From: Pseudomonas sp. MYb327
GTDB taxonomy: Bacteria > Pseudomonadota > Gammaproteobacteria > Pseudomonadales > Pseudomonadaceae
Direction: 5' to 3'
DNA: 64,000 nucleotides
Assembly (NCBI RefSeq): GCF_040438925.1
Contig: NZ_CP159258.1
Location: 1,130,001 to 1,194,000 of the forward strand
The translations under genes and the position numbers were made by a program. Below, piece by piece: positions 29,375-38,546 of the stretch (positions within the stretch are counted from its first letter, which is position 1; each line of letters starts with the position of its first letter). Under the pieces are notes generated by a model, which saw nothing but the letters and a program-made list of their open reading frames with translations, was not told the DNA's origin and ran no database searches.

Positions 29375-29385
29375 TTGTCATACAA
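29375..29385. promoter_or_regulatory. Candidate GntR (FadR-type) operator near the regulator gene
   Basis: TTGTCATACAA is a perfect TTGT-N3-ACAA inverted repeat fitting the FadR-subfamily operator pattern. It lies 75 bp before the start codon of the divergent GntR regulator gene, suggesting autoregulation. Confidence 0.6.
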
Positions 29386-29459
29386 GTTGGTGAGGTTTTC
29401 TGAAGAATACTGACGGGCCCGGTGCTACGATGGCGCCAGCCCTGATTCGGAAGATTCCC

Positions 29460-30170
29460 ATGCAAGAAGACCTCGATGCGCCTGCCCGCAAGCGCAGCCA
29501 CAATCTGGCCCATGAACTGGTGACCAGATTGACCCAGCGCATCCTGCTCGGTCAGCTGTTGCCCGGTGACAAGTTGCCGTCGGAAAACACGATTGTTCAG
29601 GAGCACGGGGTCAGTCGCACGGTGGTCCGTGAGGCTATCTCGAAGTTGCAGGCATCCGGTCTGGTGGAAACCCGTCACGGCATCGGCACGTTCGTCATTG
29701 AGCGTGCGCCGGAGCAGGGCTTGCGACTGAACGTCGATACCGCGCTCGGGGTGCGCAGCATTCTGGAGTTGCGCATGGGCCTGGAAACCCAGGCCGCGGC
29801 GCTGGCTGCCGTGCGCCGCAGCGATCAACAATTGGCGCAGATGCGCCAGGCACTCGACGACTATCAAGACCTGCTGGCCAACAATGACAGTTGCGTCGAG
29901 GCCGACCGGCGCTTTCATCTGCTGATCGCCGAAGCCACGGGCAATGTGTGTTTCAGCGAAATCATGCAGCACCTGGGCAGCTCCATGATTCCGCGAACCC
30001 GCGTCAATGCCGCCGAGCGCGGCGCGGTGGATTTGAGCAAGCTGGGACAACTGGCCAATCTTGAGCACGAGGCGATCCTCAATGCCATCAAGCGCCAGGA
30101 CCCGGACGCGGCACGCGCGGCGATGTGGCTGCATTTGACCAACAGCCGCGACCGCTTTTCGGCAGGTTGA
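29460..30170 (+). CDS. GntR family transcriptional regulator, FadR/FCD type
   Basis: The 236-residue product has an N-terminal winged helix (LPGDKLPSENTIVQEHGVSRTVVREAISKLQASGLVE, residues about 35-75) and a C-terminal FCD ligand-binding domain (LELRMGLETQAAALAA, FHLLIAEATGN, EHEAILNAIKRQDPDAA) with the usual Asp/His metal-site residues. It is divergent from gudD, so it probably represses glucarate use and responds to a sugar acid or a breakdown product. An ATG ten codons upstream is in frame; the ATG at 29460 matches family length. Two palindromic sites lie between the genes. Confidence 0.9.
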   Translation: MQEDLDAPARKRSHNLAHELVTRLTQRILLGQLLPGDKLPSENTIVQEHGVSRTVVREAISKLQASGLVETRHGIGTFVIERAPEQGLRLNVDTALGVRSILELRMGLETQAAALAAVRRSDQQLAQMRQALDDYQDLLANNDSCVEADRRFHLLIAEATGNVCFSEIMQHLGSSMIPRTRVNAAERGAVDLSKLGQLANLEHEAILNAIKRQDPDAARAAMWLHLTNSRDRFSAG

Positions 30171-30191
30171 TATTCAGCAGTACTGCAACCC

Positions 30192-30284
30192 CTGTGGGAG
30201 CGAGCCAACTCGCGATAGCGGTTTAACATCCAACAATGATGTCGACTGGCAATCCGTCATCGCGAGCAGGTTCGCGCCCACAGA
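30192..30284. repeat. REP pair, GCGAGCAGGTTCGC type
   Basis: Inverted units GTGGGAGCGAGCCAACTCGC and CATCGCGAGCAGGTTCGCGC lie between the convergent GntR and EamA genes; the left arm has changes at the centre. Confidence 0.85.
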
Positions 30285-30296
30285 GATCTGGGCTGA

Positions 30297-31205
30297 TCAA
30301 ATCCGCGCCACCTGGACCACCGCTCTGCGCTCCAGATTCAATGCCAGCACACTGATCAACACCACCAATCCACCAAACCCTACCATCAGCGTCGGCCGCT
30401 CGCCCAAGCCAACGGACGCTATCGCCATCGCCATTGGTGGCACCAGATACAGGGTCATCGTCGCCCGGCTCAAGTCCACGTGAGCCAGTACATACGCCCA
30501 GGCGAGATACGCCAGTGCGCTGGGGAAAACCCCCAGGGCAATCACCGCAAACTGAACGTTCAATGGCGTAGTGACCACCTGATCCGCCAGGCCCGGCAGA
30601 AAGATCAACAGCAACAGCGTTCCCGACCAGACCGTGTAACACACCAGCGTCAACCCGTCATAACGTCCGGTGTGATGCTTTTGCAACGCGAAATACAGAC
30701 TCCAGGAAAGCGCCGCCAACAGGATCAGCAAGCCGTGGGCATCAATGCTGCCGAGGCCGTGATCGCCTGCGACCACAGTCACCACGCCGAGCAATCCCAG
30801 GATCACGCAACCCCAGCGCCAAGCGCTCACCCGGTCTTTGAACACGAATCGCGCGAGCAAGGTGCTAAACAGGGGCGTGGTCTGTGCCAGCACGCTGGAG
30901 GCGCCGGCGCTGACACCTTGCTGGCCAAAGTTGATTGCGACGTGATGCAGGCTCACCGCAAAGAAGCCCAGCCCGAACAGCAACGGAACATCGCGCAGTC
31001 TGGGAAGGCTAATACCTTTGAACAGCGCAACCACGGCCATGAACACCGAGGCCAGCAAGAAACGCAAAAGGGCCAGATGCACCGGATCATAGGCTTGCAA
31101 GCCGATATGGATGCCGGTCGGGGAATACCCCCAACAGGCCACGACGAACGCCATGGCCAGAGTGATTTTCAGGGGGGAAGCGAAGGAGGGCGGTGGGGCG
31201 TTCAT
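30297..31205 (-). CDS. EamA (DMT) family transporter
   Basis: The 302-residue product has ten predicted membrane helices in two EamA repeats. The first contains VACWGYSPTGIHIGL and the second ALSWSLYFALQKHHTG, the start of each repeat in the drug/metabolite transporter family. Substrates of such proteins are usually amino acids or metabolites for export; here unknown. The start at 31205 (MNAPPPSF) is preferred to an upstream ATG because it gives a normal N-terminus directly before the first helix. It is divergent from a LysR gene that probably controls it. Confidence 0.85.
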   Translation of the reverse strand: MNAPPPSFASPLKITLAMAFVVACWGYSPTGIHIGLQAYDPVHLALLRFLLASVFMAVVALFKGISLPRLRDVPLLFGLGFFAVSLHHVAINFGQQGVSAGASSVLAQTTPLFSTLLARFVFKDRVSAWRWGCVILGLLGVVTVVAGDHGLGSIDAHGLLILLAALSWSLYFALQKHHTGRYDGLTLVCYTVWSGTLLLLIFLPGLADQVVTTPLNVQFAVIALGVFPSALAYLAWAYVLAHVDLSRATMTLYLVPPMAMAIASVGLGERPTLMVGFGGLVVLISVLALNLERRAVVQVARI

Positions 31206-31301
31206 GGCGGTGCACCGATGGGCAGATACACCGATTATCTGAATTGGGATCGTTCGCCACAACTGACTTATACTGCGGTTAACGTTCACTTTGGGTGATG
31301 T

Positions 31302-32165
31302 ATGGAGCTGTCGCAGATTCGCATGTTCAAGACCGTTGCCGAGGTCGGCAGCATCACCCGCGCTGCTGAAGTGCTCAATTGCGTGCCGTCGAATATCACG
31401 GCGCGGATCAAGTCGCTCGAAGCGGAACTGGGTGTCGCGCTGTTTCTGCGCGAGGGCCGTGGGTTGCGCATCAGTGCGTCAGGGCAAACCTTCCTCGCCT
31501 ACGCCTCGAAAATTCTGGCCCTGACCGCGGAAGCCAAACGCGCAGTCGACCCGGCAGCTGATCCTTCCGGGCCATTGCGCATCGGCGCCATCGAGTCTTC
31601 AGCTACCGGACGCTTGCCGCGATTGTTGGCAAAATTTCACAAGCGTTACCCCGCGGTGGCGCTGGAACTGACCACTGGCACCTGGGGGCAGTTGCTGGAT
31701 GACACGCTGAGTCATCGGCTCGACGGCGCGATCGTCGCGGTCGATGTCGAGCGCTCCCACCTCAAGCGCACACCGATGTACCGCGAAGACTTGCTGCTGA
31801 TTGCCTCGACGTCGTTGGGGCCGGTGCAAGACATGGCGGATTTGCACGACAAGACTGTATTTATGTGGCCCCAAGGCTGTCCATACCGTGCGGCGCTTGA
31901 ACATTGGTTGCTGCGTCACGGCCAGGCGCTGCCGATAGTGAGCCTGGCCAGTTATGGCGCGATTGTCGGTTGTGTCAGCGCCGGGGCGGGAGTGGCGCTG
32001 GTGCCCAAAGGCGTGTTCGATCAATACGCCAAGGGCGCCGGTTGCGTGGGCTACGAATTCCCTGAACTGACGGCCATCGAAAACCTGTTCTACTGGCATG
32101 AAAACGCCGGGGTGCACCCGGCGCGAGAGGCGTTTGTGGCGATGTTGCGCGAAGAGTTCGCCTGA
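31302..32165 (+). CDS. LysR family transcriptional regulator
   Basis: The 287-residue product has an N-terminal LysR helix-turn-helix (IRMFKTVAEVGSITRAAEVLNCVPSNITARIKSLEAELG, about residues 6-45) and a periplasmic-binding-like effector domain (GPLRIGAIESSATGRLPRLL). It resembles the PtxR/YeiE-like group of regulators next to permeases. It is divergent from the EamA gene with 96 bp between them; a regulator/exporter pair of the LysE-ArgP style is the natural reading. The effector is unknown. Confidence 0.88.
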   Translation: MELSQIRMFKTVAEVGSITRAAEVLNCVPSNITARIKSLEAELGVALFLREGRGLRISASGQTFLAYASKILALTAEAKRAVDPAADPSGPLRIGAIESSATGRLPRLLAKFHKRYPAVALELTTGTWGQLLDDTLSHRLDGAIVAVDVERSHLKRTPMYREDLLLIASTSLGPVQDMADLHDKTVFMWPQGCPYRAALEHWLLRHGQALPIVSLASYGAIVGCVSAGAGVALVPKGVFDQYAKGAGCVGYEFPELTAIENLFYWHENAGVHPAREAFVAMLREEFA

Positions 32166-32424
32166 CAAAACCGCGATACGGTGTCGATCGCGCAAACCGC
32201 CAATCGTCCGCCCCTGTAGAAGCTGCCGCAGGGGGTTACCGAATGTTGATGTTTCGCGCGACTTCGATCGATTCGCAAAGCTGGCGAGGGGTAAATGCCT
32301 TGCCCCGAGAATTTATTGATCTGGATCTATGCTTGTTGAATAAACGGATGGCACTCGCGCGAGCCGTGGCGGCCTAAGCATCAGGACGCAACATTGCGTT
32401 CCGGCGGACTGACATGGATCGAAC

Positions 32425-33486
32425 ATGAACGAAGAGACACTACACGACAAATCGCTGACGATTTTACTGGGCCTGGTGAGCATCGCCTTTATCTGGATTC
32501 TGCTGCCGTTTTACGGTGCGGTGTTCTGGGCAGTGATCCTCGGCATCCTCTTTGCGCCGCTGCAGCGCCGGATGCAATTGAAGTTCGGCTGGCAGCGCAA
32601 CATCACCTCGCTACTGACCCTGACTATCTGTCTGGTGATCGCGATCCTGCCGGTGATCATCCTCAGCTTTTTGCTGGTTCAGGAAGGGGCGGCGCTTTAC
32701 AAAAGCATTGAAAACGGCGAGCTGGACATTGCCGGTTACGTGTCACATTTCAAGCACAGCCTGCCACCGTACTTTCAGCACTTGCTGGATCGGTTCGGGG
32801 TCGGCGAGCTGGATGGGCTGCGGGAGAAAATCATCAAGAGTGCGGTTACGGGCAATGAGTTTGTCGCCACCCAAGTCTTCACTGTAGGCCAGGGCACGTT
32901 TGATTTTGTGGTGAGCTTTTTCATCATGCTTTACCTGCTGTTCTTTTTTCTGCGAGACGGCGCCGAACTGGCCCGCAAGGTTCGCTCCGCCGTACCGCTG
33001 CAGGAACATCAGAAACGCCGCTTGCAACTCAAATTCAATCGCGTAGTGCGGGCCACTGTGAAGGGCAACCTGCTGGTGGCGATCACACAAGGCGCGCTGG
33101 GCGGTTTGATTTTCTGGTTTCTGGATATCCCGAGCTCGTTGCTCTGGGCCGTGTTGATGGCGTTTCTATCGCTGCTGCCAGCGGTGGGGGCGGGGATTGT
33201 CTGGGCGCCGGTGGCGGCGTTTTTCCTGTTCACCGGGGCGATCTGGCAGGGCGTGGTGCTGGGGTTGTTCGGGATTTTCGTAATCGGCCTGGTGGACAAT
33301 GTGCTGCGACCAATCCTTGTGGGCAAGGACACAAAGATGCCGGACTACCTGATCCTCATCTCGACCTTGGGTGGCCTGGCGATTTTTGGCCTCAACGGCT
33401 TTGTGATCGGCCCGCTGATCGCCGCGTTGTTCATGTCGAGCTGGGCGATTTTCATCGAAACCAAACCGCGGGTTCAGTTGCCTTAG
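32425..33486 (+). CDS. AI-2E family transporter, YdiK-like
   Basis: The 353-residue product is an integral membrane protein with about seven helices of the AI-2E/PerM family; the general order of segments, the FFLRDGAEL stretch after a long amphipathic region and the final LFMSSWAIF helix match E. coli YdiK. Despite the family name, transport of autoinducer 2 is established for few members; several act as Na+/H+ or solute carriers, so no substrate is given. The last four bases overlap the convergent small gene at 33483. Confidence 0.85.
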   Translation: MNEETLHDKSLTILLGLVSIAFIWILLPFYGAVFWAVILGILFAPLQRRMQLKFGWQRNITSLLTLTICLVIAILPVIILSFLLVQEGAALYKSIENGELDIAGYVSHFKHSLPPYFQHLLDRFGVGELDGLREKIIKSAVTGNEFVATQVFTVGQGTFDFVVSFFIMLYLLFFFLRDGAELARKVRSAVPLQEHQKRRLQLKFNRVVRATVKGNLLVAITQGALGGLIFWFLDIPSSLLWAVLMAFLSLLPAVGAGIVWAPVAAFFLFTGAIWQGVVLGLFGIFVIGLVDNVLRPILVGKDTKMPDYLILISTLGGLAIFGLNGFVIGPLIAALFMSSWAIFIETKPRVQLP

Positions 33487-33677
33487 GCGCTGAACTTGGC
33501 TGTCTGGTCTGTGCCGATACGCTGCGACAAGGCTTGTGCCGCCGGCAGTGAAGTGAGCGGGCCGCTGATTGCCTCGCCGTCCTGTACCAGGTACCAACAG
33601 GCGAGCAGTCCAAGCTCTCTGAGCGATGCGGGAACGGCGCTGCCGATAACGGACATGATCTGAATCTGGGACATCAT
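33483..33677 (-). CDS. Small conserved hypothetical protein
   Basis: The 64-residue product has no known domain. A near-perfect ribosome site (GGAGG, six bases before a double ATG) supports it. The sequence has LGLLACWYLVQDGEAISGP, a compact amphipathic pattern with no signal peptide. The stop overlaps the stop region of the YdiK-like gene by four bases (convergent). I recognise similar short proteins only as Pseudomonas hypotheticals. Confidence 0.7.
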   Translation of the reverse strand: MMSQIQIMSVIGSAVPASLRELGLLACWYLVQDGEAISGPLTSLPAAQALSQRIGTDQTAKFSA

Positions 33678-33790
33678 GAGGGACCTCCATCAATCTATGG
33701 AGCTACCTTACGGGCGGGGCGCTTTTACGGACAATCACGCTTTTCGATAGTGGTCATTGACGCCGTTGAGGCCAAGTGACCGTCTGTCGC

Positions 33791-33985
33791 TCAGTCGACT
33801 ACCTGATCGAGCATGTGGACCACTTCCTGCTCATTGAGCAGGCCTTTGCGCACCAGGTTCTGCGTCAGCAGCGAGAGAAACTTGGCGCAGCGATGACCTT
33901 CCAGGTGCTTGAGCTCGGTCAGGGCGTTGTACACCTTGCTTGACGTGCACAGGCCGACAATGCGGTGCGGGTTTTGTGTGGGCAT
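33791..33985 (-). CDS. Small conserved hypothetical protein
   Basis: The 64-residue product starts MPTQNPHRIVGLCTSSKVYN, followed by two predicted helices (ALTELKHLEGHRCAKFLSLL; LLNEQEVVHMLDQV). The start at 33985 follows AAGGA with eight bases; the frame is open another 50 codons upstream without a ribosome site or sensible product. No signal peptide. Function unknown; the two-helix pattern could be a small regulatory or anti-factor protein, but nothing in the sequence proves it. Confidence 0.7.
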   Translation of the reverse strand: MPTQNPHRIVGLCTSSKVYNALTELKHLEGHRCAKFLSLLTQNLVRKGLLNEQEVVHMLDQVVD

Positions 33986-34175
33986 AAGGTTCGTCCTTGT
34001 TGTTATCGACCTGTTACTGGCGGACAGGTCCAAGCTTGCGGACCTGACATGACATAAATATGACCGTTGTCCCCGAGGTGACGGGCGAATCAATCTTGCC
34101 AACTTCAACTGCAGGGACTGTCCCGATAGCGACATTGGCGAGATTTATTCAGACCTGCAGCGACGAACGGGCATG

Positions 34176-34203
34176 AAAAAGCCCCGCTCGAAAGGCGGGG
34201 CTT
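34176..34203 (-). terminator. Rho-independent terminator of the Pro/Tyr-rich protein gene
   Basis: The stem AAGCCCCGC/GCGGGGCTT is followed by a U-run only when read leftward, so it ends the transcript of the gene at 34237-34614. Confidence 0.85.
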
Positions 34204-34236
34204 GTTAGTCAACCCTTGTAGGGCTCCTACAGACTA

Positions 34237-34614
34237 TTAATAGTGGCCATATCCGTGTGGAGGGCCATAGTACCCGCGAGGCGGGCCGTAATAGCCGCGG
34301 GGTGGTCCGTAGTAAACCGGCGCCGGACGATAATAGGTCGGCTGCTGCACATACACCGGCGCTGGCTGGTAGTAAACCGGCGGCGGTGCAACATAGACCG
34401 GCGCGGGTTGGGCGTAGACCGGTTGTGCATAAACCGGCTGTGGCGCGACATACACCGGCCGGTTGGCGTTGATCAGGGCCGAGCCGACGATGGCCGTACC
34501 GACGATCGCGCCAAATACCGCCGCGTCATTACCACCACCGCCATGGGCCTGGGCCTGTCCTGCGACAGCGAGAGCGCCGATCAGCAAGGCTACTGTGGGG
34601 ATTTTACGGATCAT
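34237..34614 (-). CDS. Secreted Pro/Tyr-rich low-complexity protein
   Basis: The 125-residue product has a signal peptide ending in AQA (about residue 23), a GGGGNDAAVFGAIVGTAIVGSAL segment that is glycine-rich and hydrophobic, and a long tail of PVYVAPQP/PVYAQPVYAQ units followed by YYGPPRG repeats. Such Pro/Tyr-rich tails are found in small envelope proteins; the hydrophobic part could insert in a membrane in the manner of glycine-zipper proteins. No enzyme motif is present. Monocistronic with its own terminator. Confidence 0.75.
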   Translation of the reverse strand: MIRKIPTVALLIGALAVAGQAQAHGGGGNDAAVFGAIVGTAIVGSALINANRPVYVAPQPVYAQPVYAQPAPVYVAPPPVYYQPAPVYVQQPTYYRPAPVYYGPPRGYYGPPRGYYGPPHGYGHY

Positions 34615-34859
34615 GATAATTCCTCGGTTCTTCGACCCGGCGCTTGTGTCTGCAATAGACCCAAGGATTGTCGCGGGGATACTTCTAAGACAGCGTTTTT
34701 TGCAAAATCAGCACAGCCGCTGGGTAAATTTTGTGTAAGGTCTGTACCCGCTTGCTTACAGTCATTTGATGGTGCGAACCGGTACCGGAATACTATCGAT
34801 CAGAACAGGGTGGACTGGCTAATCCCGTCCATCCGAAAGTGCATTGGAAGGAGCTTCAG

Positions 34860-35678
34860 ATGCAGATGAACCCCAACAAAGACACGCAACTGTGCATGTC
34901 CCTCTCCGGACGTCCGGGCAACTTTGGCCTGCGATTTCACAATCATCTGTATGAACAGTTGGGGCTGAATTTCTACTACAAGGCCTTCAGTAGCCAGGAC
35001 CTGCCGGGTGCTGTCGGCGGCATTCGAGCTCTGGGCATTCGCGGCTGTGGCGTGTCGATGCCATTCAAGGAAGCGTGTATTGCGCTGGTTGATGAGCTGG
35101 ACACCTCTGCCGCCGCCATTCAATCGATCAATACCATCGTCAATACCCAGGGCCATCTCAAGGCCTACAACACCGATTACATTGCCATTGCGCAACTACT
35201 GCAAACCCACGAAGTGCCCAAGGACACCACGTTTGCCCTGCGCGGCAGCGGTGGCATGGCCAAGGCTGTGGCCAGTGCCCTGCGTGATGGTGGTTACAAA
35301 AACGGTCTGATCGTGGCCCGTAACGAGGGCGCTGGCCGGGCGCTGGCTGATTCGCTGGATTATGAATGGCAGGCAGTGTTGGGCGCCCGACGCCCGCAAA
35401 TGCTGATCAACGTCACGCCGGTTGGCATGGATGGCGGGCCGGAAGCCGGTCAGTTGGCATTTGATGCCGAAGTCATTGTGGCGGCGGAGATTGTCTTTGA
35501 TGTGGTGGCGATTCCCTCGGAAACACCGCTGATCGTGCGTGGTCGTGCCGAAGGCAAGAAAGTGATCACGGGGCTGGAAGTGATCGCGATCCAGGCGCTG
35601 GAGCAGTTTGTGCTTTACACCGGCGTTCGGCCGACGGAAGAGCAGTTTCAGAAAGCGGTGGCGTTTGCCCGGAGCTGA
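34860..35678 (+). CDS. Shikimate 5-dehydrogenase-like protein (AroE paralogue)
   Basis: The 272-residue product has the AroE fold. Substrate-site residues are present: SLS (Ser14, Ser16), Lys at about 70 in VSMPFKE, Asn in SINTI and Asp in YNTDY. But the first motif (SLSGRPGNFGLRFHN) is longer than AroE's SxSPxxHN, and the nucleotide loop reads RGSGGMAKA, not GAGGAA. This places it among AroE-like paralogues (YdiB/SdhL/RifI-type), whose substrate may be quinate, shikimate or another acid. The ATG at 34860 follows AAGGAG at six bases. It stands alone, without aromatic-biosynthesis genes nearby. Confidence 0.82.
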   Translation: MQMNPNKDTQLCMSLSGRPGNFGLRFHNHLYEQLGLNFYYKAFSSQDLPGAVGGIRALGIRGCGVSMPFKEACIALVDELDTSAAAIQSINTIVNTQGHLKAYNTDYIAIAQLLQTHEVPKDTTFALRGSGGMAKAVASALRDGGYKNGLIVARNEGAGRALADSLDYEWQAVLGARRPQMLINVTPVGMDGGPEAGQLAFDAEVIVAAEIVFDVVAIPSETPLIVRGRAEGKKVITGLEVIAIQALEQFVLYTGVRPTEEQFQKAVAFARS

Positions 35679-35810
35679 AGCTGGTTGCCTGACAACAAGA
35701 TCAACGAGGTTTCCCCATCGGATTTCAAGGTCGATGCCGAGGGCAATGCTTCGGGATTTGTCGCGGTGGCTCGGCCGGGGGATGGTGTGGATTACTGGGA
35801 TGGGGAGTAA
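35679..35810 (+). pseudogene. Orphan C-terminal coding remnant after the AroE-like gene
   Basis: Directly after the stop of the AroE-like gene and in the same frame, 43 codons without a start follow: a segment with NEVSPSDFKVDAEGNASG, then VAVARPGDGVDYWDGE and TAA. The composition looks like a real protein C-terminus. I cannot name the parent family. It may be the tail of a gene whose front was deleted, or simply an open stretch. Confidence 0.4.
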
Positions 35811-35832
35811 TTGAGCCGAAAGCGCTCGAACT

Positions 35833-35863
35833 TGTGGCGAGGGAGAAAGCTCCCTCGCCACGG
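35833..35863. repeat. REP palindrome, GTGGCGAGGGAG type
   Basis: A compact palindrome, GTGGCGAGGGAGAAAGCTCC followed by CTCGCCAC, just before the end of the convergent yceH gene. Confidence 0.85.
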
Positions 35864-35888
35864 GGTTATTTGAGTCAGTTGAAAACGG

Positions 35889-36536
35889 TTACTCGAGCCG
35901 CGCCAACCGCTCTTCCAGCGCCGCGATCCGCGCCTCGAGTTCTTCGATCCGCTCAACGGAAACGCCGCTGCCACCGCCGCGCTCGACCGGGTTTTGCCGC
36001 GCCGCAAGAATTGCGTCGATATCCGCCGGATCACCCAGCGCATGCATATACCGGTCTTCACGCTGACCGGCCTGGCGCGGAATCAGCAGCGCCAGACCAC
36101 GGGCAATCAGGCGCTCGAGCTGATGTACCACCTGTTCGGCATCTTCAAAATCATGCATGCGGCCGCTGCGGGTCAGCAGTTCATTGACCGTCTGCGGACC
36201 ACGCAGGAACAGCAATCCCGCCAGAACTACTTGAGCTGGCACCAGCTCCAGTGCCTTATCGACCTTGTGCTCCCAGCGATCCGCGCGGCTGCCCATCACC
36301 AATTTAGTGAAACCGCGACCTTCAAGGGCGCGCAGGCTTTGGCCGACCTGACCCTGGGTCAGGTTCATGACTGGTTCGCGGCTGGTTTTCTGATTGCAGG
36401 CTATTACCAGGGCATTGAGGGTCAGCGGATAGGTTTCCGGGCTGGTGGCCTGTTTTTCGATCAACGACCCCAGAATGCGGATTTCTGTGCTGTTGAGGCG
36501 CGGTTCGTCGAAAGGCTGTTCTTGTTCAGTGCTCAT
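35889..36536 (-). CDS. YceH family (DUF480) winged-helix protein
   Basis: The 215-residue product is a member of the YceH/UPF0502 family. It has two predicted winged-helix domains: [40 protein letters not shown] in the first and [27 protein letters not shown] in the second. A C-terminal coiled-coil-like heptad segment ([19 protein letters not shown]) suggests dimerisation. The biological role is not established. It is divergent from the DUF1993 gene. Confidence 0.9.
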   Translation of the reverse strand: MSTEQEQPFDEPRLNSTEIRILGSLIEKQATSPETYPLTLNALVIACNQKTSREPVMNLTQGQVGQSLRALEGRGFTKLVMGSRADRWEHKVDKALELVPAQVVLAGLLFLRGPQTVNELLTRSGRMHDFEDAEQVVHQLERLIARGLALLIPRQAGQREDRYMHALGDPADIDAILAARQNPVERGGGSGVSVERIEELEARIAALEERLARLE

Positions 36537-36675
36537 CGCGCTTTTCCCTATGCAGTCGAAGCATGTCGTCGAAGCCGCCTAGCCTAATACTTGCCAGATA
36601 AAAGACAAGCCGCAGGAGGGGCCGGCATGGCTATAATCGGCCCACGTTTCCCTCCTGTCATCACATGAGACTGCC

Positions 36676-37185
36676 ATGACCATTTCCCTGTACGACGCTT
36701 CCGTCCCTGTTTTCAAACAAATGCTCAACGCCCTGAGCGATGTATTGAACAAGGCCGAAGCCCACGCCACCGCGAAAAACATCGACCCGAACGCATTCCT
36801 GCAGGCTCGCCTGTACCCGGACATGTTCCCGCTGGTGCGTCAGGTGCAGATCGCCGTTGACTTCGCCAAAGGCGTTTCTTCGCGTCTGGCCGAAGTTGAA
36901 GTGCCGAAGTACGAAGACACCGAAACCACCTTCGCCGAGCTGCAAGCGCTGATCGCCAAGGTCCTGGCCTATATCGGCGAGTTCACGCCTGAGCAGATCA
37001 ACGGCAAGGAAGGCATCGAAATCGTCACCCGTCCGGGTACGCCGAAAGAGAAGCGCTTCAGTGGCCAGGCTTACCTGCTGAGCTACGGCCTGCCGCAATT
37101 CTTCTTCCACGTCACCACCACCTACGCACTGCTGCGTCACAACGGTGTGGAAGTGGGCAAGCGCGATTACATGGGCGCGTTCTAA
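36676..37185 (+). CDS. DUF1993 family protein
   Basis: The 169-residue soluble protein matches the DUF1993 family: SVPVFKQMLNALSDVLNKAE at the N-terminus, ARLYPDMFPLVRQVQ in the middle and YGLPQFFFHVTTTYALLRHNGVEVGKRDYMG at the C-terminus. The family has a four-helix DinB-like fold with conserved His, though no activity is firmly known. It is well expressed by codon appearance and ends in a very strong terminator. Confidence 0.9.
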   Translation: MTISLYDASVPVFKQMLNALSDVLNKAEAHATAKNIDPNAFLQARLYPDMFPLVRQVQIAVDFAKGVSSRLAEVEVPKYEDTETTFAELQALIAKVLAYIGEFTPEQINGKEGIEIVTRPGTPKEKRFSGQAYLLSYGLPQFFFHVTTTYALLRHNGVEVGKRDYMGAF

Positions 37186-37198
37186 ACCGCCCAGGTAC

Positions 37199-37236
37199 AA
37201 AAAACCCGCCAAGGTGTTTGCCTTGGCGGGTTTTTT
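37199..37236. terminator. Strong Rho-independent terminator
   Basis: A perfect 16-bp stem (AAAAAACCCGCCAAGG and complement) with a six-base loop and U-runs in both directions lies just after the DUF1993 gene. Confidence 0.95.
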
Positions 37237-37240
37237 GCCT

Positions 37241-37309
37241 CTGTGGGAACCGGCTTGCTGGCGATTGCGCACTTGAGATCGCCATCGCCAGCAAGCCGGG
37301 CTCCTACAG
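37241..37309. repeat. REP pair, GCTTGCTGGCGAT type
   Basis: Inverted units GTGGGAACCGGCTTGCTGGC and CATCGCCAGCAAGCCGGGCT lie between the convergent DUF1993 and sstT genes, beside the terminator. Confidence 0.85.
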
Positions 37310-37316
37310 AAAGGGG

Positions 37317-38546
37317 TTAAGCCAATCGTTGGGCTTTGTCTTCTTCACCCAGGCAAGCCGCCGCGGTGAACAGCACATCGGTAGACGAGTTCAGCGCCGT
37401 CTCCGCCGAATCCTGCAATACCCCAATAATGAAACCAACGGCCACCACCTGCATGGCGATTTCGCTCGGGATGCCGAACAAACTGCACGCCAGAGGAATC
37501 AGCAGCAACGAACCGCCCGCCACACCCGAAGCGCCACAGGCGCAGATCGCCGCAACAACGCTGAGCAGGATTGCCGTCGGAATGTCCACGGCAATGCCCA
37601 GGGTGTGCACCGCCGCCAGGGTCAGCACGGTAATGGTGATCGCCGCGCCGGCCATGTTGATCGTGGCGCCCAGCGGGATAGAGACTGAGTAGGTGTCTTC
37701 ATGCAGACCCAGGCGCTTGCTCAATTCCAGGTTGACCGGAATGTTCGCCGCCGAACTGCGAGTGAAGAACGCGGTAATTCCGCTCTCACGCAGGCAGGTC
37801 AGCACCAGCGGATATGGATTGCGGCGCAGTTTCCAGAACACGATAAGCGGGTTCATCACCAGCGCCACGAACAGCATGCAGCCCAGCAACACGGCCAGCA
37901 GATGCGCGTAGCCAATCAATGCACCGAAACCGGAAGTGGCCAGGGTCGAGGCCACCAGGCCGAAGATCCCCAGCGGTGCGAAGCTTATCACCAGACGCAC
38001 GATCACGGTCACGCCATTGGACAAATCGCCCAGCACTTCACGGGTGGTATCGCCGGCATGTCGAATGGCAATGCCCATGCCGATAGCCCACGCCAGAATG
38101 CCGATGAAGTTGGCGTTCATCAGCGCGCTCACCGGGTTATCGACCACGCTCAGCAATAGGCTCTGCAAGACTTCGCCAATACCGCCCGGCGCGGTTACCG
38201 CGACGTCATGGGTCGACAGCACCAAGCTCGATGGAAACATCATGCTGGCAACCACCGCGACCACCGCCGCGGCGAATGTGCCAAGCAAATACAGAAACAG
38301 AATCGGCCGGATATGGGTTTCCTGACCGTGCTTGTGGTTGGCGATGGAAGCCATGACCAGCACGAACACCAGAATCGGCGCGACCGCTTTCAACGCGCTG
38401 ACGAACACTTTGCCGATAAACGCGGTGGACTTCGCCGTTTCAGGCGCGAACAGGGCCAAGGCAATCCCCGCGACCAGGCCGATCACGATTTGCGTGACCA
38501 GGCTCAAGCGTTTGAGGCGTTGCAACAGCGAGGGTGAAGTGGTCAT
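37317..38546 (-). CDS. sstT: Serine/threonine:Na+ symporter
   Basis: SstT imports L-serine and L-threonine with sodium; it belongs to the dicarboxylate/amino acid:cation symporter (glutamate-transporter) family. The 409-residue product has eight or more membrane segments and the family's signature parts: [21 protein letters not shown] (serine-rich hairpin), [17 protein letters not shown] (the NMxG motif) and [15 protein letters not shown] (second hairpin). The N-terminal region ([22 protein letters not shown]) is like E. coli SstT. Monocistronic. Confidence 0.93.
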   Translation of the reverse strand: MTTSPSLLQRLKRLSLVTQIVIGLVAGIALALFAPETAKSTAFIGKVFVSALKAVAPILVFVLVMASIANHKHGQETHIRPILFLYLLGTFAAAVVAVVASMMFPSSLVLSTHDVAVTAPGGIGEVLQSLLLSVVDNPVSALMNANFIGILAWAIGMGIAIRHAGDTTREVLGDLSNGVTVIVRLVISFAPLGIFGLVASTLATSGFGALIGYAHLLAVLLGCMLFVALVMNPLIVFWKLRRNPYPLVLTCLRESGITAFFTRSSAANIPVNLELSKRLGLHEDTYSVSIPLGATINMAGAAITITVLTLAAVHTLGIAVDIPTAILLSVVAAICACGASGVAGGSLLLIPLACSLFGIPSEIAMQVVAVGFIIGVLQDSAETALNSSTDVLFTAAACLGEEDKAQRLA

